Position numbers and translations under genes: made by a program. From assembly GCA_002297545.1 (NCBI GenBank), contig DBLZ01000032.1:1-42945 (forward strand): DNA of 42,945 bases, written 5' to 3'. Source of the stretch: Prevotellaceae bacterium UBA711. GTDB lineage: Bacteria; Bacteroidota; Bacteroidia; Bacteroidales; Bacteroidaceae. How positions within the stretch are numbered: position 1 is the stretch's first letter; every line of letters begins with the position of its first letter. This document shows, in pieces, positions 17,240 to 24,943 of this stretch. Below the pieces are notes generated by a model, which was not told the origin of the DNA, did not search any database, and saw nothing but the letters and a program-made list of their open reading frames with translations.

Positions 17240-18352
17240 ATGAGGCAAAAGATAGTATTCGTCGACTGGATCAGGGTCATAGCCTGCTTCCTGGTAATGC
17301 TTGTGCACGCAAGCGAAAGTTTCTACGCGGCCGACAACTCGGGCCTGGCGGGCAACGTCTCCATGCTGGCCAACGAGTCCAACCGTTTCTGGGTGGCCAT
17401 ATACGACGGCGGCCTCGGCCGCACATGCGTACCCCTCTTCATGATGGTGTCCTCCTTCCTGCTGGTCCCCATCGGCAGGGACGTGAGCATGGGGGCGTTC
17501 TATCGCAATAGATTTCGTCGCATCCTGCCACCTTTCCTTTTCTTCCTCCTGCTATACATCTTTCTGCCCCTGCTGTGGGGAGGCATGACCGTGGAGCAAA
17601 GCATGGCCGACCTGAAGATGACGTTGCTCAACTTTCCCTCCATGGGCGGGCACCTGTGGTTCATGTTCCCGCTCATAGGTCTCTACCTCATCATGCCCGT
17701 CATTTCGCCATGGCTGGAACGCGCCTCGGCCGCAGACCTGAGAACATTCCTCTGCATCTTCGCCCTGTCCACAGTCGTCCCGTGGCTGCACGTCTTCGTG
17801 GCGACAGATATATGGGGCGAGTGTTTCTGGAACCGCTTCCACATGCTGTGGTACTTCTCGGGCTACATAGGCTATCTTGTACTGGCATTCTATGTGAGGA
17901 TGCACATGACCTGGAGCCTGCGTAAGAGGGTGACAATCGGAGCCACATGCTTCGTAGCAGGCAGCGCCTTCACTGCGTGGGCATTTTGGTGGAAAGGCGT
18001 CCCGGGCCGGATTATAGACACGCCGTTGCTCGAGTGGTCGTGGGAGTTCTGCACACCCAATATCCTGCTGGCCACGTTCGGAGCATTCGTGCTCTTCACC
18101 TGCATACCAAACAACACAAAGGAGCCCAAGCTAATAAGTGAGATTGCACGGCTGTCATTCCCAATGTACCTGATGCACATGTTCTTTCTTGCGCCAATCG
18201 CCCAAACCATTGTAGCCGGCAATGTGGCTAATCCTCTCATCCCTATTTATTGGGCCATACCGTGCATAGCTCTGCTGTCATACACATGTTGCGTCATTAG
18301 CGCCAAGCTACTGTCAATCATCCCCGGCAGCAAATTGTTCCTTGGCGCCTGA
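17240..18352 (+). CDS. Membrane acyltransferase, acyltransferase 3 family
   Basis: A polytopic inner-membrane O-acyltransferase of the Acyl_transf_3 family, which usually acetylates or succinylates surface sugars. The ATG at 17240 is chosen because the family N-terminus starts there, RQKIVFVDWIRVIACFLVML followed by VHASES, with the conserved catalytic-type histidine at H23. The frame continues upstream inside the preceding gene but that part is not family sequence. The 370-residue protein has about ten membrane helices, with an R-rich cytoplasmic loop YRNRFRRILPPF and HLWFMFPLIGLYLIMPV. It follows the double esterase, so the pair may add and remove ester groups on related glycans; this is inference. 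Confidence 0.88.
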   Translation: MRQKIVFVDWIRVIACFLVMLVHASESFYAADNSGLAGNVSMLANESNRFWVAIYDGGLGRTCVPLFMMVSSFLLVPIGRDVSMGAFYRNRFRRILPPFLFFLLLYIFLPLLWGGMTVEQSMADLKMTLLNFPSMGGHLWFMFPLIGLYLIMPVISPWLERASAADLRTFLCIFALSTVVPWLHVFVATDIWGECFWNRFHMLWYFSGYIGYLVLAFYVRMHMTWSLRKRVTIGATCFVAGSAFTAWAFWWKGVPGRIIDTPLLEWSWEFCTPNILLATFGAFVLFTCIPNNTKEPKLISEIARLSFPMYLMHMFFLAPIAQTIVAGNVANPLIPIYWAIPCIALLSYTCCVISAKLLSIIPGSKLFLGA

Positions 18353-18382
18353 CGGCAGCGATGACGCAAAGGGCAAAACGCA

Positions 18383-18427
18383 ATGGAGCCGTACCATCTC
18401 AACCTATGAGTAACGGTACGGCTCCAT
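18383..18427. terminator. Bidirectional terminator between the acyltransferase and dehydratase genes
   Basis: A perfect 13-bp stem (ATGGAGCCGTACC 18383-18395 with its complement 18415-18427). The 19-nt loop has an inner CTCA/TGAG pairing. It lies between the convergent genes ending at 18352 and 18472. Confidence 0.8.
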
Positions 18428-18471
18428 CGTTTATATCGCAAAGGCCGTTGGCAATGCCTACATCGCAAGCG

Positions 18472-20394
18472 TCACTTGTCCAATGCCTCGAACTTGCTAT
18501 GCTTTGACTTGAACTCCGGCACTATTTCCTTCATCTTCTTTACTATGGCCATATCATCGTATTCATATGAGAGCCTTAGCAAAGCCTCCTCATCGCGCTT
18601 GACTATCTCATAGTCACTCTCACGCACCTTAGCTATCATTATCTTGGGGTGATGCGTCGGCATTGTAGCCTCTGCATCGCTGAGGACTTCCTCATACAGC
18701 TTTTCTCCGTCGCGCAGACCCGTATATTTGATCTCCACGTTCCTGCAGCCCGACAGAGATATCATGCGCTTGGCCAAGTCCACTATCTTCACAGGCTGCC
18801 CCATGTCGAATGCAAAGATCTCGCCTCCCTTGCCCATGGTTCCGGCCTCCAGCACAAGCTTGCAGGCCTCCGGTATCAGCATGAAGTAACGAATAATGTC
18901 CGGATGCGTGACTGTGATGGGGCCACCTTTCCTTATCTGCTCCTTAAAGATGGGAATAACGGAGCCGTTGGATCCGAGAACGTTGCCAAATCGTGTCGTT
19001 ACGAACTGTGTGACACCCTTGACCTTACCTTCCACGATGGCCTTGTTAAGCGACTGGCAATATATCTCGCATATGCGCTTGCTGCAACCCATGACATTGG
19101 TAGGATTCACTGCCTTGTCGGTGGAAATCATCACAAACTTTTTGGTGCCGTACTTCACGGCCAAATCGGCAACGATGCGCGTTCCGCGGACATTGTTGCG
19201 AACAGCCTGTACAGGATTATCCTCCATCATGGGCACATGTTTGTAGGCAGCCGCATGGAAAACATACTCGGGACGGTAATCAGAGAACAATTTCTCCATA
19301 TGTGTCTCGTCCGTAATGCTGGTCACTACGGTCTCGTTCTTCACATTCGCGAAACTGCGTTGCATCATCAGACGCAGGTCGTGCATTGGAGTCTCGGCCT
19401 GATCCACCAATATCATCTCGGCAGGATTATACAACGAGATCTGCCGCACCATCTCAGTGCCTATCGATCCCGCCGCACCCGTCACCATGACACGCTTGCC
19501 GGCAAGCATGGTTCCTATGACATCCATGTTGACATCTATCTTCTCGCGAGGGAGCAGATCCTCTATCTCCACCTCACGCAATTGCTGATGCGAGATTTCG
19601 CATTTGCCATCCCACTCCTTCGCACCTGAAGGGTACACAAGTATCTTGATATTGGCAGCGATAAGGGCATCTATCAAAGAGATGCGAGTGGCGAAATGTT
19701 CAGTCTGCAGGGGAGACACCAGAAGAGCCGTCACATGATACTTCTTCATTACCTCCACCACAGAGTCCTCATCGTAATACACCTGCTCACCCATAATCCA
19801 CGACCCACAGAAAGACTTGTCTATGGATATGAAACCACGTAGGCGGTATCGCACAGGCTCTTCATTTCGCAAGCTTTTGGCCAAAGCAAGTCCACCACGC
19901 ATGCAACCATAAATGAACACTTTCTGGATGTTGGTGCTCCCACGGTAACTGTCATGCATGGACTTGACAACCACACGCATGCACCACATCGCCATGGTGG
20001 CCACGATGAACAGAAGAATCACGCTCTCAAAGCTCAGGACGTGTTTATCCAGGAACCAACCCGTATGCACATGCAATTGATAGAGGAGGCACACGCCCAG
20101 GGTAGCCGTAAAGGTAGAATATGCGACATGATGAAGGTCAACGAAACTGGAGTATCGTATAACGCCATGATAAGTATGAAATGCCATGAAAGACAGAACA
20201 TAGACCATCAGACACACAAGCAGTTCCTGTGACACGTTTCCAAAATTCCCAACAAGGTCGGCACCACCATACAGGAGGTAGTACACAAAGAACCCTGACA
20301 GGAAAACTATCACACTATCTATAATAAGTATGTACCAGTACGAAAGAGCCTTGCGTGCAAAGTACCAGTTACATACTTTCTGTATAATGTTCAT
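18472..20394 (-). CDS. Membrane-anchored nucleotide-sugar 4,6-dehydratase (FlaA1/WbpM/PglF/CapD type)
   Basis: Acts on UDP-GlcNAc-type sugars at the inner membrane, in the first step towards modified sugars for capsule, O-antigen or glycoprotein glycans. The 640-residue protein has four N-terminal membrane segments (about 18-140), a first Rossmann domain with the degenerate YGCMRGGLALAKSL, and a catalytic SDR domain with TGAAGSIGTE (305-314). The catalytic motif reads S424, M435, K439 (ISTDKAVNPTNVMGCSK): methionine replaces the SDR tyrosine, as in the long WbpM/PglF dehydratases. The ATG at 20394 is preferred; an in-frame GTG lies at 20454. Composition is more AT-rich than neighbouring genes. 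No glycosyltransferases flank it. Confidence 0.9.
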   Translation of the reverse strand: MNIIQKVCNWYFARKALSYWYILIIDSVIVFLSGFFVYYLLYGGADLVGNFGNVSQELLVCLMVYVLSFMAFHTYHGVIRYSSFVDLHHVAYSTFTATLGVCLLYQLHVHTGWFLDKHVLSFESVILLFIVATMAMWCMRVVVKSMHDSYRGSTNIQKVFIYGCMRGGLALAKSLRNEEPVRYRLRGFISIDKSFCGSWIMGEQVYYDEDSVVEVMKKYHVTALLVSPLQTEHFATRISLIDALIAANIKILVYPSGAKEWDGKCEISHQQLREVEIEDLLPREKIDVNMDVIGTMLAGKRVMVTGAAGSIGTEMVRQISLYNPAEMILVDQAETPMHDLRLMMQRSFANVKNETVVTSITDETHMEKLFSDYRPEYVFHAAAYKHVPMMEDNPVQAVRNNVRGTRIVADLAVKYGTKKFVMISTDKAVNPTNVMGCSKRICEIYCQSLNKAIVEGKVKGVTQFVTTRFGNVLGSNGSVIPIFKEQIRKGGPITVTHPDIIRYFMLIPEACKLVLEAGTMGKGGEIFAFDMGQPVKIVDLAKRMISLSGCRNVEIKYTGLRDGEKLYEEVLSDAEATMPTHHPKIMIAKVRESDYEIVKRDEEALLRLSYEYDDMAIVKKMKEIVPEFKSKHSKFEALDK

Positions 20395-20844
20395 GTTGTA
20401 CAATCGAAACCTCGCAAATCTTATAACGACAATGAAAGTGTCACCATGCAACACTCGAACGCCACCTATGGCGCAATATTCGGGTACAAAGATAACAATA
20501 ATTTCTCATACTAAGGCACTCTTAGATGAATAATTGCAAAGCGATTCATAATGCCCATAAGGAGAGTTCAACAGCCAATATAGGGGGGGTAGCTGATACA
20601 CAGCAACTTACGCACGACATCACTGAGTATCGCAACAACTACCCGATACTACATTCGCTTCACTTCACGCCGATGTCATGCATCTATCCATATACAAAGC
20701 ATATCCAACAAAGGGCACCCTACCCAGTCGGACATGGCCTTGGACAACATACATGACTATGGTTTGTGACACAACTCCGAATGGTGACCTTTTCCCGTCC
20801 AGGTGACATGTATTCACCCAAAAAACGTCAAGGCAGCAAGCGCA
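20395..20844. other. AT-rich intergenic region, no gene recognised
   Basis: About 450 bases between the dehydratase start and the winged-helix gene. It holds the probable dehydratase promoter and a run of seven G residues (20583-20589). Short open frames on the plus strand in this region show no family features, and their composition does not look coding. No strong terminator-like inverted repeat was found for the minus-strand gene that ends at 20845. Confidence 0.65.
20487..20494 (-). promoter_or_regulatory. Probable -7 promoter element for the dehydratase gene
   Basis: The minus strand reads TATCTTTG, an exact TAnnTTTG match, 92 bases upstream of the ATG at 20394. No clear TTTG is found 19 bp further upstream (about 20514), so the -33 element is weak. 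Confidence 0.55.
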
Positions 20845-21024
20845 TTACTCGGCTGGAGCCCACTTGCAACGAACGGGAGAGACGATGGCGCCTTCCTCCT
20901 TCAGTTGCTTCATGGCCTTGTCCACATCCTTGCGGTCCAGGCCGCTCAACTCTGCTATCTTGCCTGCATTCAATGGTGTTCCGGCCTCCTTCATCGTAGC
21001 CAACACTTTGTCTTTTGTTTCCAT
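20845..21024 (-). CDS. Small winged-helix (HTH) protein, 59 residues
   Basis: A very small cytoplasmic protein that is essentially one winged-helix domain. It has METKDKVLATMKEAG, the helix-turn-helix GKIAELSGLDRKDVDKAMK, and the wing KEEGAIVSPVRCKW. The ATG at 21024 is chosen over an upstream in-frame start at 21063 because the domain begins there. I recognise this as a small protein that recurs in Bacteroidales, but its target is unknown. It lies 35 bases after the carbonic anhydrase stop on the same strand and probably shares its transcript. Confidence 0.82.
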   Translation of the reverse strand: METKDKVLATMKEAGTPLNAGKIAELSGLDRKDVDKAMKQLKEEGAIVSPVRCKWAPAE

Positions 21025-21059
21025 AATTTCAGTTGTTTTATGTGTTCTACATATCTTCA

Positions 21060-21599
21060 TCACAGCGGCATCAGTGCCCCTGTGGTGGAGTCTATTATAT
21101 ATCCTGCCGTACGAACGTCTGCCGGCATCAACGGATGATGGGCAATCAGGTCAACGGTCTCGTTCACTGCATCCGCACAGTCGTCGAACCCATGTAGCCA
21201 GCCGTCCAGATCTATGCCGCAATGGCGCATCAGCGAGATATGCTCTTCATCAATGCCACGCCCCTTCATCAGTTCTATCATCTCGGCGGCATTCATGCCC
21301 TGCACACCACAGCCCGTATGACCGATGACCATTATCTCATTCACGCCCAACTCATATACAGCCACCAGCAAGGACCGCATGGTGGAATCGAACGGATTGG
21401 TGATGGTGCCGCCCGCATTCTTAATGATCTTCACATCCCCATTCTTGAACCCTAAGGCCGCAGGCAGCAACTCTATCAGCCTCGTGTCCATGCACGTGAC
21501 TATGGCTATCTTCTTGTCGGGGTACTTGGATGTAACAAACTTCTCATAGCCCTTCTCGGCTACAAAGCGGGCATTGTGCCTAAGTATTTCGTCTATCAT
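21060..21599 (-). CDS. Beta-class carbonic anhydrase
   Basis: A cytoplasmic zinc enzyme that interconverts CO2 and bicarbonate. The 179-residue protein has the metal and catalytic residues of the beta class: C36, D38, R40 in CMDTR, and H94 and C97 in GHTGC. NAGGTITNPFDSTMRSLL is also typical of the short, clade-D-like proteins in Gram-positives and Bacteroidetes. It lies 39 bases downstream of comM and 35 bases upstream of the winged-helix gene, all in the same direction. CO2-dependent growth of gut Bacteroidales gives a reasonable context. Confidence 0.93.
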   Translation of the reverse strand: MIDEILRHNARFVAEKGYEKFVTSKYPDKKIAIVTCMDTRLIELLPAALGFKNGDVKIIKNAGGTITNPFDSTMRSLLVAVYELGVNEIMVIGHTGCGVQGMNAAEMIELMKGRGIDEEHISLMRHCGIDLDGWLHGFDDCADAVNETVDLIAHHPLMPADVRTAGYIIDSTTGALMPL

Positions 21600-21638
21600 A
21601 TATGATTTGGATTGGTTCGCAACTTGTTTTCCTATACA

Positions 21639-23210
21639 CTATCCCCGTTCCGCCCAGTCATTGCGGTCGAGATTGCGGTAGCCCACCGCCTCGGCTATGT
21701 GAGGCATCCGGATGTCGGGCGACGAGTCGAGGTCGGCAATAGTGCGGGCCACCTTAAGAATGCGACTGTAGGCGCGGGCCGACAGCTGCAGGCGCTCCAT
21801 GGCAGAACGCAAAAGCTCAAAGGACTCATGGGACAGGACACAGTATTGCTGCATCAGTTTCTCCGTCATCTGGGCGTTACAATGTATGCCGGGCACATCG
21901 GCGAAGCGTTGCTCCTGAATGCGACGGGCACATACGACACGCTCGCGGATGACGGCACTGCTTTCGCCCGGAGCCGCCTGCGACAGTTCCTCGAAACTGA
22001 GGGGGAGAATCTCACACTGTATGTCTATGCGGTCCAGAAGCGGACCGCTGATCTTGTTAAGGTAACGGGATATCTGCCCGGGAGTGCAGACGCATGGCTT
22101 GGTAGGATGGTTGTAGTAGCCGCACGGGCAGGGGTTCATGGATGCCACAAACATGAAGTTGCACGGATAATCCACAGAGCCTTGTATGCGGCTGACCGTA
22201 ATGTGGCGGTCCTCCAGCGGCTGGCGCAGGACCTCCAGCGCCTGACGTTGGAACTCCGGTAGCTCGTCGGCAAAGAGCACACCATTGTGGGCAAGGGAAA
22301 TCTCTCCGGGCTGCGGATTGCTGCCGCCGCCCACAAGTGCCGTCTGACTGATGGTGTGGTGAGGACTGCGGAAAGGGCGTGTGGCTATGAGGGAACAATG
22401 CCGCATGCCGTCCGCCTCTGCCGGCGCACCCTGCAATTTGCCGGCCACGCTGTGTATCTGCGTGGTTTCAAGGCTTTCCTGCAAGGTCAACGGGGGCAGG
22501 ATGCCTGGCAGGCGCTTGGCCATCATGCTCTTGCCGCTGCCCGGAGGCCCTATCATGATGAGGTTGTGTCCGCCGGCCGCGGCCACTTCTATCGCGCGCT
22601 TCACACTCTCCTGCCCCTTGACGTCGGCAAAGTCGAGGTCGCAATGCGCCTGCCGTTCATAGAAGTCCTTGCGTGTGTCTATCTGCACCGGTTCCAGATG
22701 ATGCGTGCCATTGAGGAAGCCTATCAGTTCCGACAAGTGACTGATACCGTAGACCTTCAGCTTGTCCACCACGGCCGCTTCGCGGATGTTCTGCATCGGC
22801 ACGAAGAGCGACTCGTAGCCCAGTGCCCGCGCCTTGATGGCAATGGTCAGGGCACCGCATATCGGCTGCAGGGAACCGTCCAGGCTCAACTCGCCCACCA
22901 TCATTATCTTGTCCAGGCGCGAGACATCCACCTTCTCCGCCGTGGCCAGTATGCCTATGGCGATGGGAAGGTCGAAACCGCTGCCCACCTTGCGCACGTT
23001 GGCCGGCGCCAGATTGACGGTAATCTGCCTGCAAGGGAAGGGGAAACCGCTATTCTCCAGTGCTGCCATGATGCGTTCGTGGCTTTCCTTCACGGCACTG
23101 TCCGGCAGCCCCACCAGCACGAAGCGTATGCCTCGGGAGCTGTTCACTTCGATGGTCACCTGCTGGGCATCCAGCCCCTGCACAGATGCGCTATATATCT
23201 TGGCAAGCAT
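21639..23210 (-). CDS. comM: ComM/YifB family Mg-chelatase-like AAA+ ATPase
   Basis: A cytoplasmic AAA+ protein; in naturally transformable bacteria ComM is a helicase for branch migration during integration of foreign DNA. The 523-residue protein has the N-terminal S5D2-like region (residues 1-125, with FVLVGLPDSAVKESHERI and NLAPANVRK), Walker A GPPGSGKS (221-228), Walker B VLFADELPEF, and the CPCGYYNHPTKPCVC cysteine motif. The C-terminal Mg-chelatase domain ends with RNLDRNDW. It is full length. rbfA lies 44 bases upstream and the carbonic anhydrase 39 bases downstream. Whether this organism is transformable is unknown. Confidence 0.93.
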   Translation of the reverse strand: MLAKIYSASVQGLDAQQVTIEVNSSRGIRFVLVGLPDSAVKESHERIMAALENSGFPFPCRQITVNLAPANVRKVGSGFDLPIAIGILATAEKVDVSRLDKIMMVGELSLDGSLQPICGALTIAIKARALGYESLFVPMQNIREAAVVDKLKVYGISHLSELIGFLNGTHHLEPVQIDTRKDFYERQAHCDLDFADVKGQESVKRAIEVAAAGGHNLIMIGPPGSGKSMMAKRLPGILPPLTLQESLETTQIHSVAGKLQGAPAEADGMRHCSLIATRPFRSPHHTISQTALVGGGSNPQPGEISLAHNGVLFADELPEFQRQALEVLRQPLEDRHITVSRIQGSVDYPCNFMFVASMNPCPCGYYNHPTKPCVCTPGQISRYLNKISGPLLDRIDIQCEILPLSFEELSQAAPGESSAVIRERVVCARRIQEQRFADVPGIHCNAQMTEKLMQQYCVLSHESFELLRSAMERLQLSARAYSRILKVARTIADLDSSPDIRMPHIAEAVGYRNLDRNDWAERG

Positions 23211-23254
23211 GGTCAGGAGAGAGTGTTTGTATGTAGCTCGGCGGACAATGGGCC

Positions 23255-23587
23255 CTACTTGAGCAGTTCGCCTATGTGCTCGTCGTAGTCCAGACTGTCA
23301 TCCACAAAGAACTTGAGTTCGGGGATGATGCGCAACTGCATGCGCACGCGCTTGCCCAACTCAAAACGCACCGACTTGACATTGGCGTTCACGTTGCCCA
23401 CTATCTCCTCGGCCCTGTCGCTGGGGAAGACGCTCAGATAGGCACGGCACACGCTCATGTCGGGACTGATGCGGCAAGCGCTGACGCTCACCAGCACGCC
23501 ATGCATGGCAGCCGTCTGGCGCTGGAACATGTCGCTGAGTTCCTTCTGTATCAACCTGGCTATTTTCTGTTGTCTTGTTGTTTCCAT
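23255..23587 (-). CDS. rbfA: RbfA, 30S ribosome-binding factor
   Basis: A small KH-like protein that binds the 16S 5' helix during late 30S maturation and cold adaptation. The ATG at 23587 gives a 110-residue protein that starts ETTRQQKIARLIQKELSDM, the normal RbfA N-terminus; an in-frame start at 23644 would add a non-conserved extension. Further family motifs are VLVSVSACRISPDMSVCRAY and RIIPELKFFVDDSLDY. It is co-directional with comM (44-base gap) and 105 bases downstream of the O-methyltransferase gene. Confidence 0.92.
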   Translation of the reverse strand: METTRQQKIARLIQKELSDMFQRQTAAMHGVLVSVSACRISPDMSVCRAYLSVFPSDRAEEIVGNVNANVKSVRFELGKRVRMQLRIIPELKFFVDDSLDYDEHIGELLK

Positions 23588-23692
23588 AATTATATGCTGT
23601 AATATATTGTTTCGCAGGCAGTAGGGCATCATGCCACGGAGCAACTTAGTTCCTCAGCGCATGGCCGTTCCGGTGCCCATCCGGCCCTCACG

Positions 23693-24355
23693 TCATTTCT
23701 TTCTTATTATCGTCAGTCCGTCCCTCAGAGGCAATATCACCTTCTCCACACGATCGTCTGCCGCCACCATGTCGTTGAACCTCTGCAACCCCAGTGTCTG
23801 CAGGTCGCTCTCGCGTGCCTCCTCCGTTATCCGGCCATACCAGAGGGTGTTGTCCGCCAGGATGTAGCCTCCCGGACGCAGGCGTGGCAGTATCATCTCA
23901 TAGTACTCGGCATACTCGCGCTTGTCGGCATCCACGAAGGCCATGTCCCACATCACATCCATCTGCGGCACCAGCTCCAGGGCATCGCCTATGTGTATGT
24001 GTATGAAGTGCCCGTATGGACTGCCCTCTATGCGCGGACGGGCAAAGTCCTCCATCTCGTCGAAGACCTCGAACGTATGCAACTCGGCTCCCTCCTCCAG
24101 GCCCTCGGCCATGCTCAACGCGGAGTAGCCGCTGAACATCCCCAGCTCCAGCACCATGCGCGGGCGTATCATGTGCACCAACATCTTCAGCAACCGCCCC
24201 TGCAGGTGGCCGCTTGCCATCTGTCCGTAGGAGAGCTTCAGCTGCGTGTCGCGCCACACCCCATGCAGATACTCGCCTTCGGGGTCGATGTGGGACAGTA
24301 TATAGGAATCTATGTCGTTCAAGGTCGTACGGTTTTGCCTCGCAGGAGATTTCAA
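23693..24355 (-). CDS. SAM-dependent O-methyltransferase (catechol-O-methyltransferase-like)
   Basis: A cytoplasmic class I methyltransferase of the Methyltransf_3 family, probably acting on small hydroxylated compounds. At 220 residues it has the SAM motif LELGMFSGYSALSMA at about 69-83, the acidic residue pair in FEVFDEMEDF, the metal-site FVDADKREY, and PGGYILADNTLW. There is no suitable ATG: the start is taken as TTG at 24355, overlapping the aroQ stop (TTGA, 4 bases). Another TTG lies at 24322. The first in-frame ATG would remove the N-terminal helix. The substrate is unknown. Confidence 0.86.
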   Translation of the reverse strand: MKSPARQNRTTLNDIDSYILSHIDPEGEYLHGVWRDTQLKLSYGQMASGHLQGRLLKMLVHMIRPRMVLELGMFSGYSALSMAEGLEEGAELHTFEVFDEMEDFARPRIEGSPYGHFIHIHIGDALELVPQMDVMWDMAFVDADKREYAEYYEMILPRLRPGGYILADNTLWYGRITEEARESDLQTLGLQRFNDMVAADDRVEKVILPLRDGLTIIRKK

Positions 24356-24777
24356 CGGTTCATGTGCAACACGGCCTCCACGGCCAGGCGATAGCTGTCC
24401 ATGCCAAAACCGCAGATCACTCCTGCGCAGGCGGGGCTGATGACACTGTGGCGGCGGAACTCCTCTCTCTGATGCACATTGCTGATATGCACCTCCACCA
24501 CCGGCGTGCTGACGGCCTTGATGGCGTCCAGCAGAGCCAGGCTGTAGTGCGTGTAGGCTCCCGCGTTCAGGATGATGCCGTCCAACGAGAAGCCCACCTC
24601 GTGTATCTTGTTGATAAGCTCGCCCTCCACGTTGCTCTGAAAGTAGTCTATGCGCACGCCCGGGTACATGCCCCGCAACGTGTGCAGATATTCCTCGAAG
24701 CCCTTGCGGCCATAGATTTCCGGCTCGCGTATGCCCAAAAGGTTAAGATTGGGTCCGTTGATGATTTGTATTCTCAT
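24352..24777 (-). CDS. aroQ: 3-dehydroquinate dehydratase, type II
   Basis: Converts 3-dehydroquinate to 3-dehydroshikimate in the shikimate pathway. The 141-residue length is normal for the dodecameric type II enzyme. It begins RIQIINGPNLNLLGIREP, and has the catalytic tyrosine region EIYGR, NAGAYTHYS, and EVHISNVHQREEFRRHS. It diverges from xerD. Its own promoter lies beyond the xerD promoter, so the two transcripts start facing each other. It is the first gene of a minus-strand run that includes the O-methyltransferase and rbfA. Confidence 0.96.
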   Translation of the reverse strand: MRIQIINGPNLNLLGIREPEIYGRKGFEEYLHTLRGMYPGVRIDYFQSNVEGELINKIHEVGFSLDGIILNAGAYTHYSLALLDAIKAVSTPVVEVHISNVHQREEFRRHSVISPACAGVICGFGMDSYRLAVEAVLHMNR

Positions 24778-24795
24778 ATTATTTAAGTATCTTTG
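24765..24795 (+). promoter_or_regulatory. Promoter for xerD
   Basis: A -33 TTTG (24765-24768), located inside the 5' end of aroQ, and a -7 TATCTTTG (24788-24795) are separated by exactly 19 bp. They point right towards xerD (24944), giving a leader of about 140 bases. Confidence 0.8.
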
Positions 24796-24826
24796 CAGCG
24801 TCCGCCACGGGGCTGCTTAACGCCCC

Positions 24827-24858
24827 CAAAGGTACAAAAAAATAATGCTCTCTCCAAG
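24827..24858 (-). promoter_or_regulatory. Promoter for aroQ
   Basis: On the minus strand the -7 element is TACCTTTG (24827-24834). A near-match CTTG (24855-24858) lies 20 bp upstream. It points left towards aroQ (24777) and faces the xerD promoter. Confidence 0.7.
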
Positions 24859-24943
24859 TCTTTGACGCGGCGATACGGCAAAAAGCCGTTTTTGTCCCGT
24901 TACGGACACCTCGACACGACCGCTCACCTACCCCATCCTACAC

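Noticed and set aside
20583..20589. Poly-G tract as a phase-variation switch
   Set aside because: Seven G residues lie in non-coding DNA, about 90 bases from the dehydratase -7 box on its upstream side. There is no link to a frame or promoter spacer.
20526..20999. Small plus-strand genes in the AT-rich gap
   Set aside because: No recognisable domain, no promoter or start context, and part lies antisense to the winged-helix gene.
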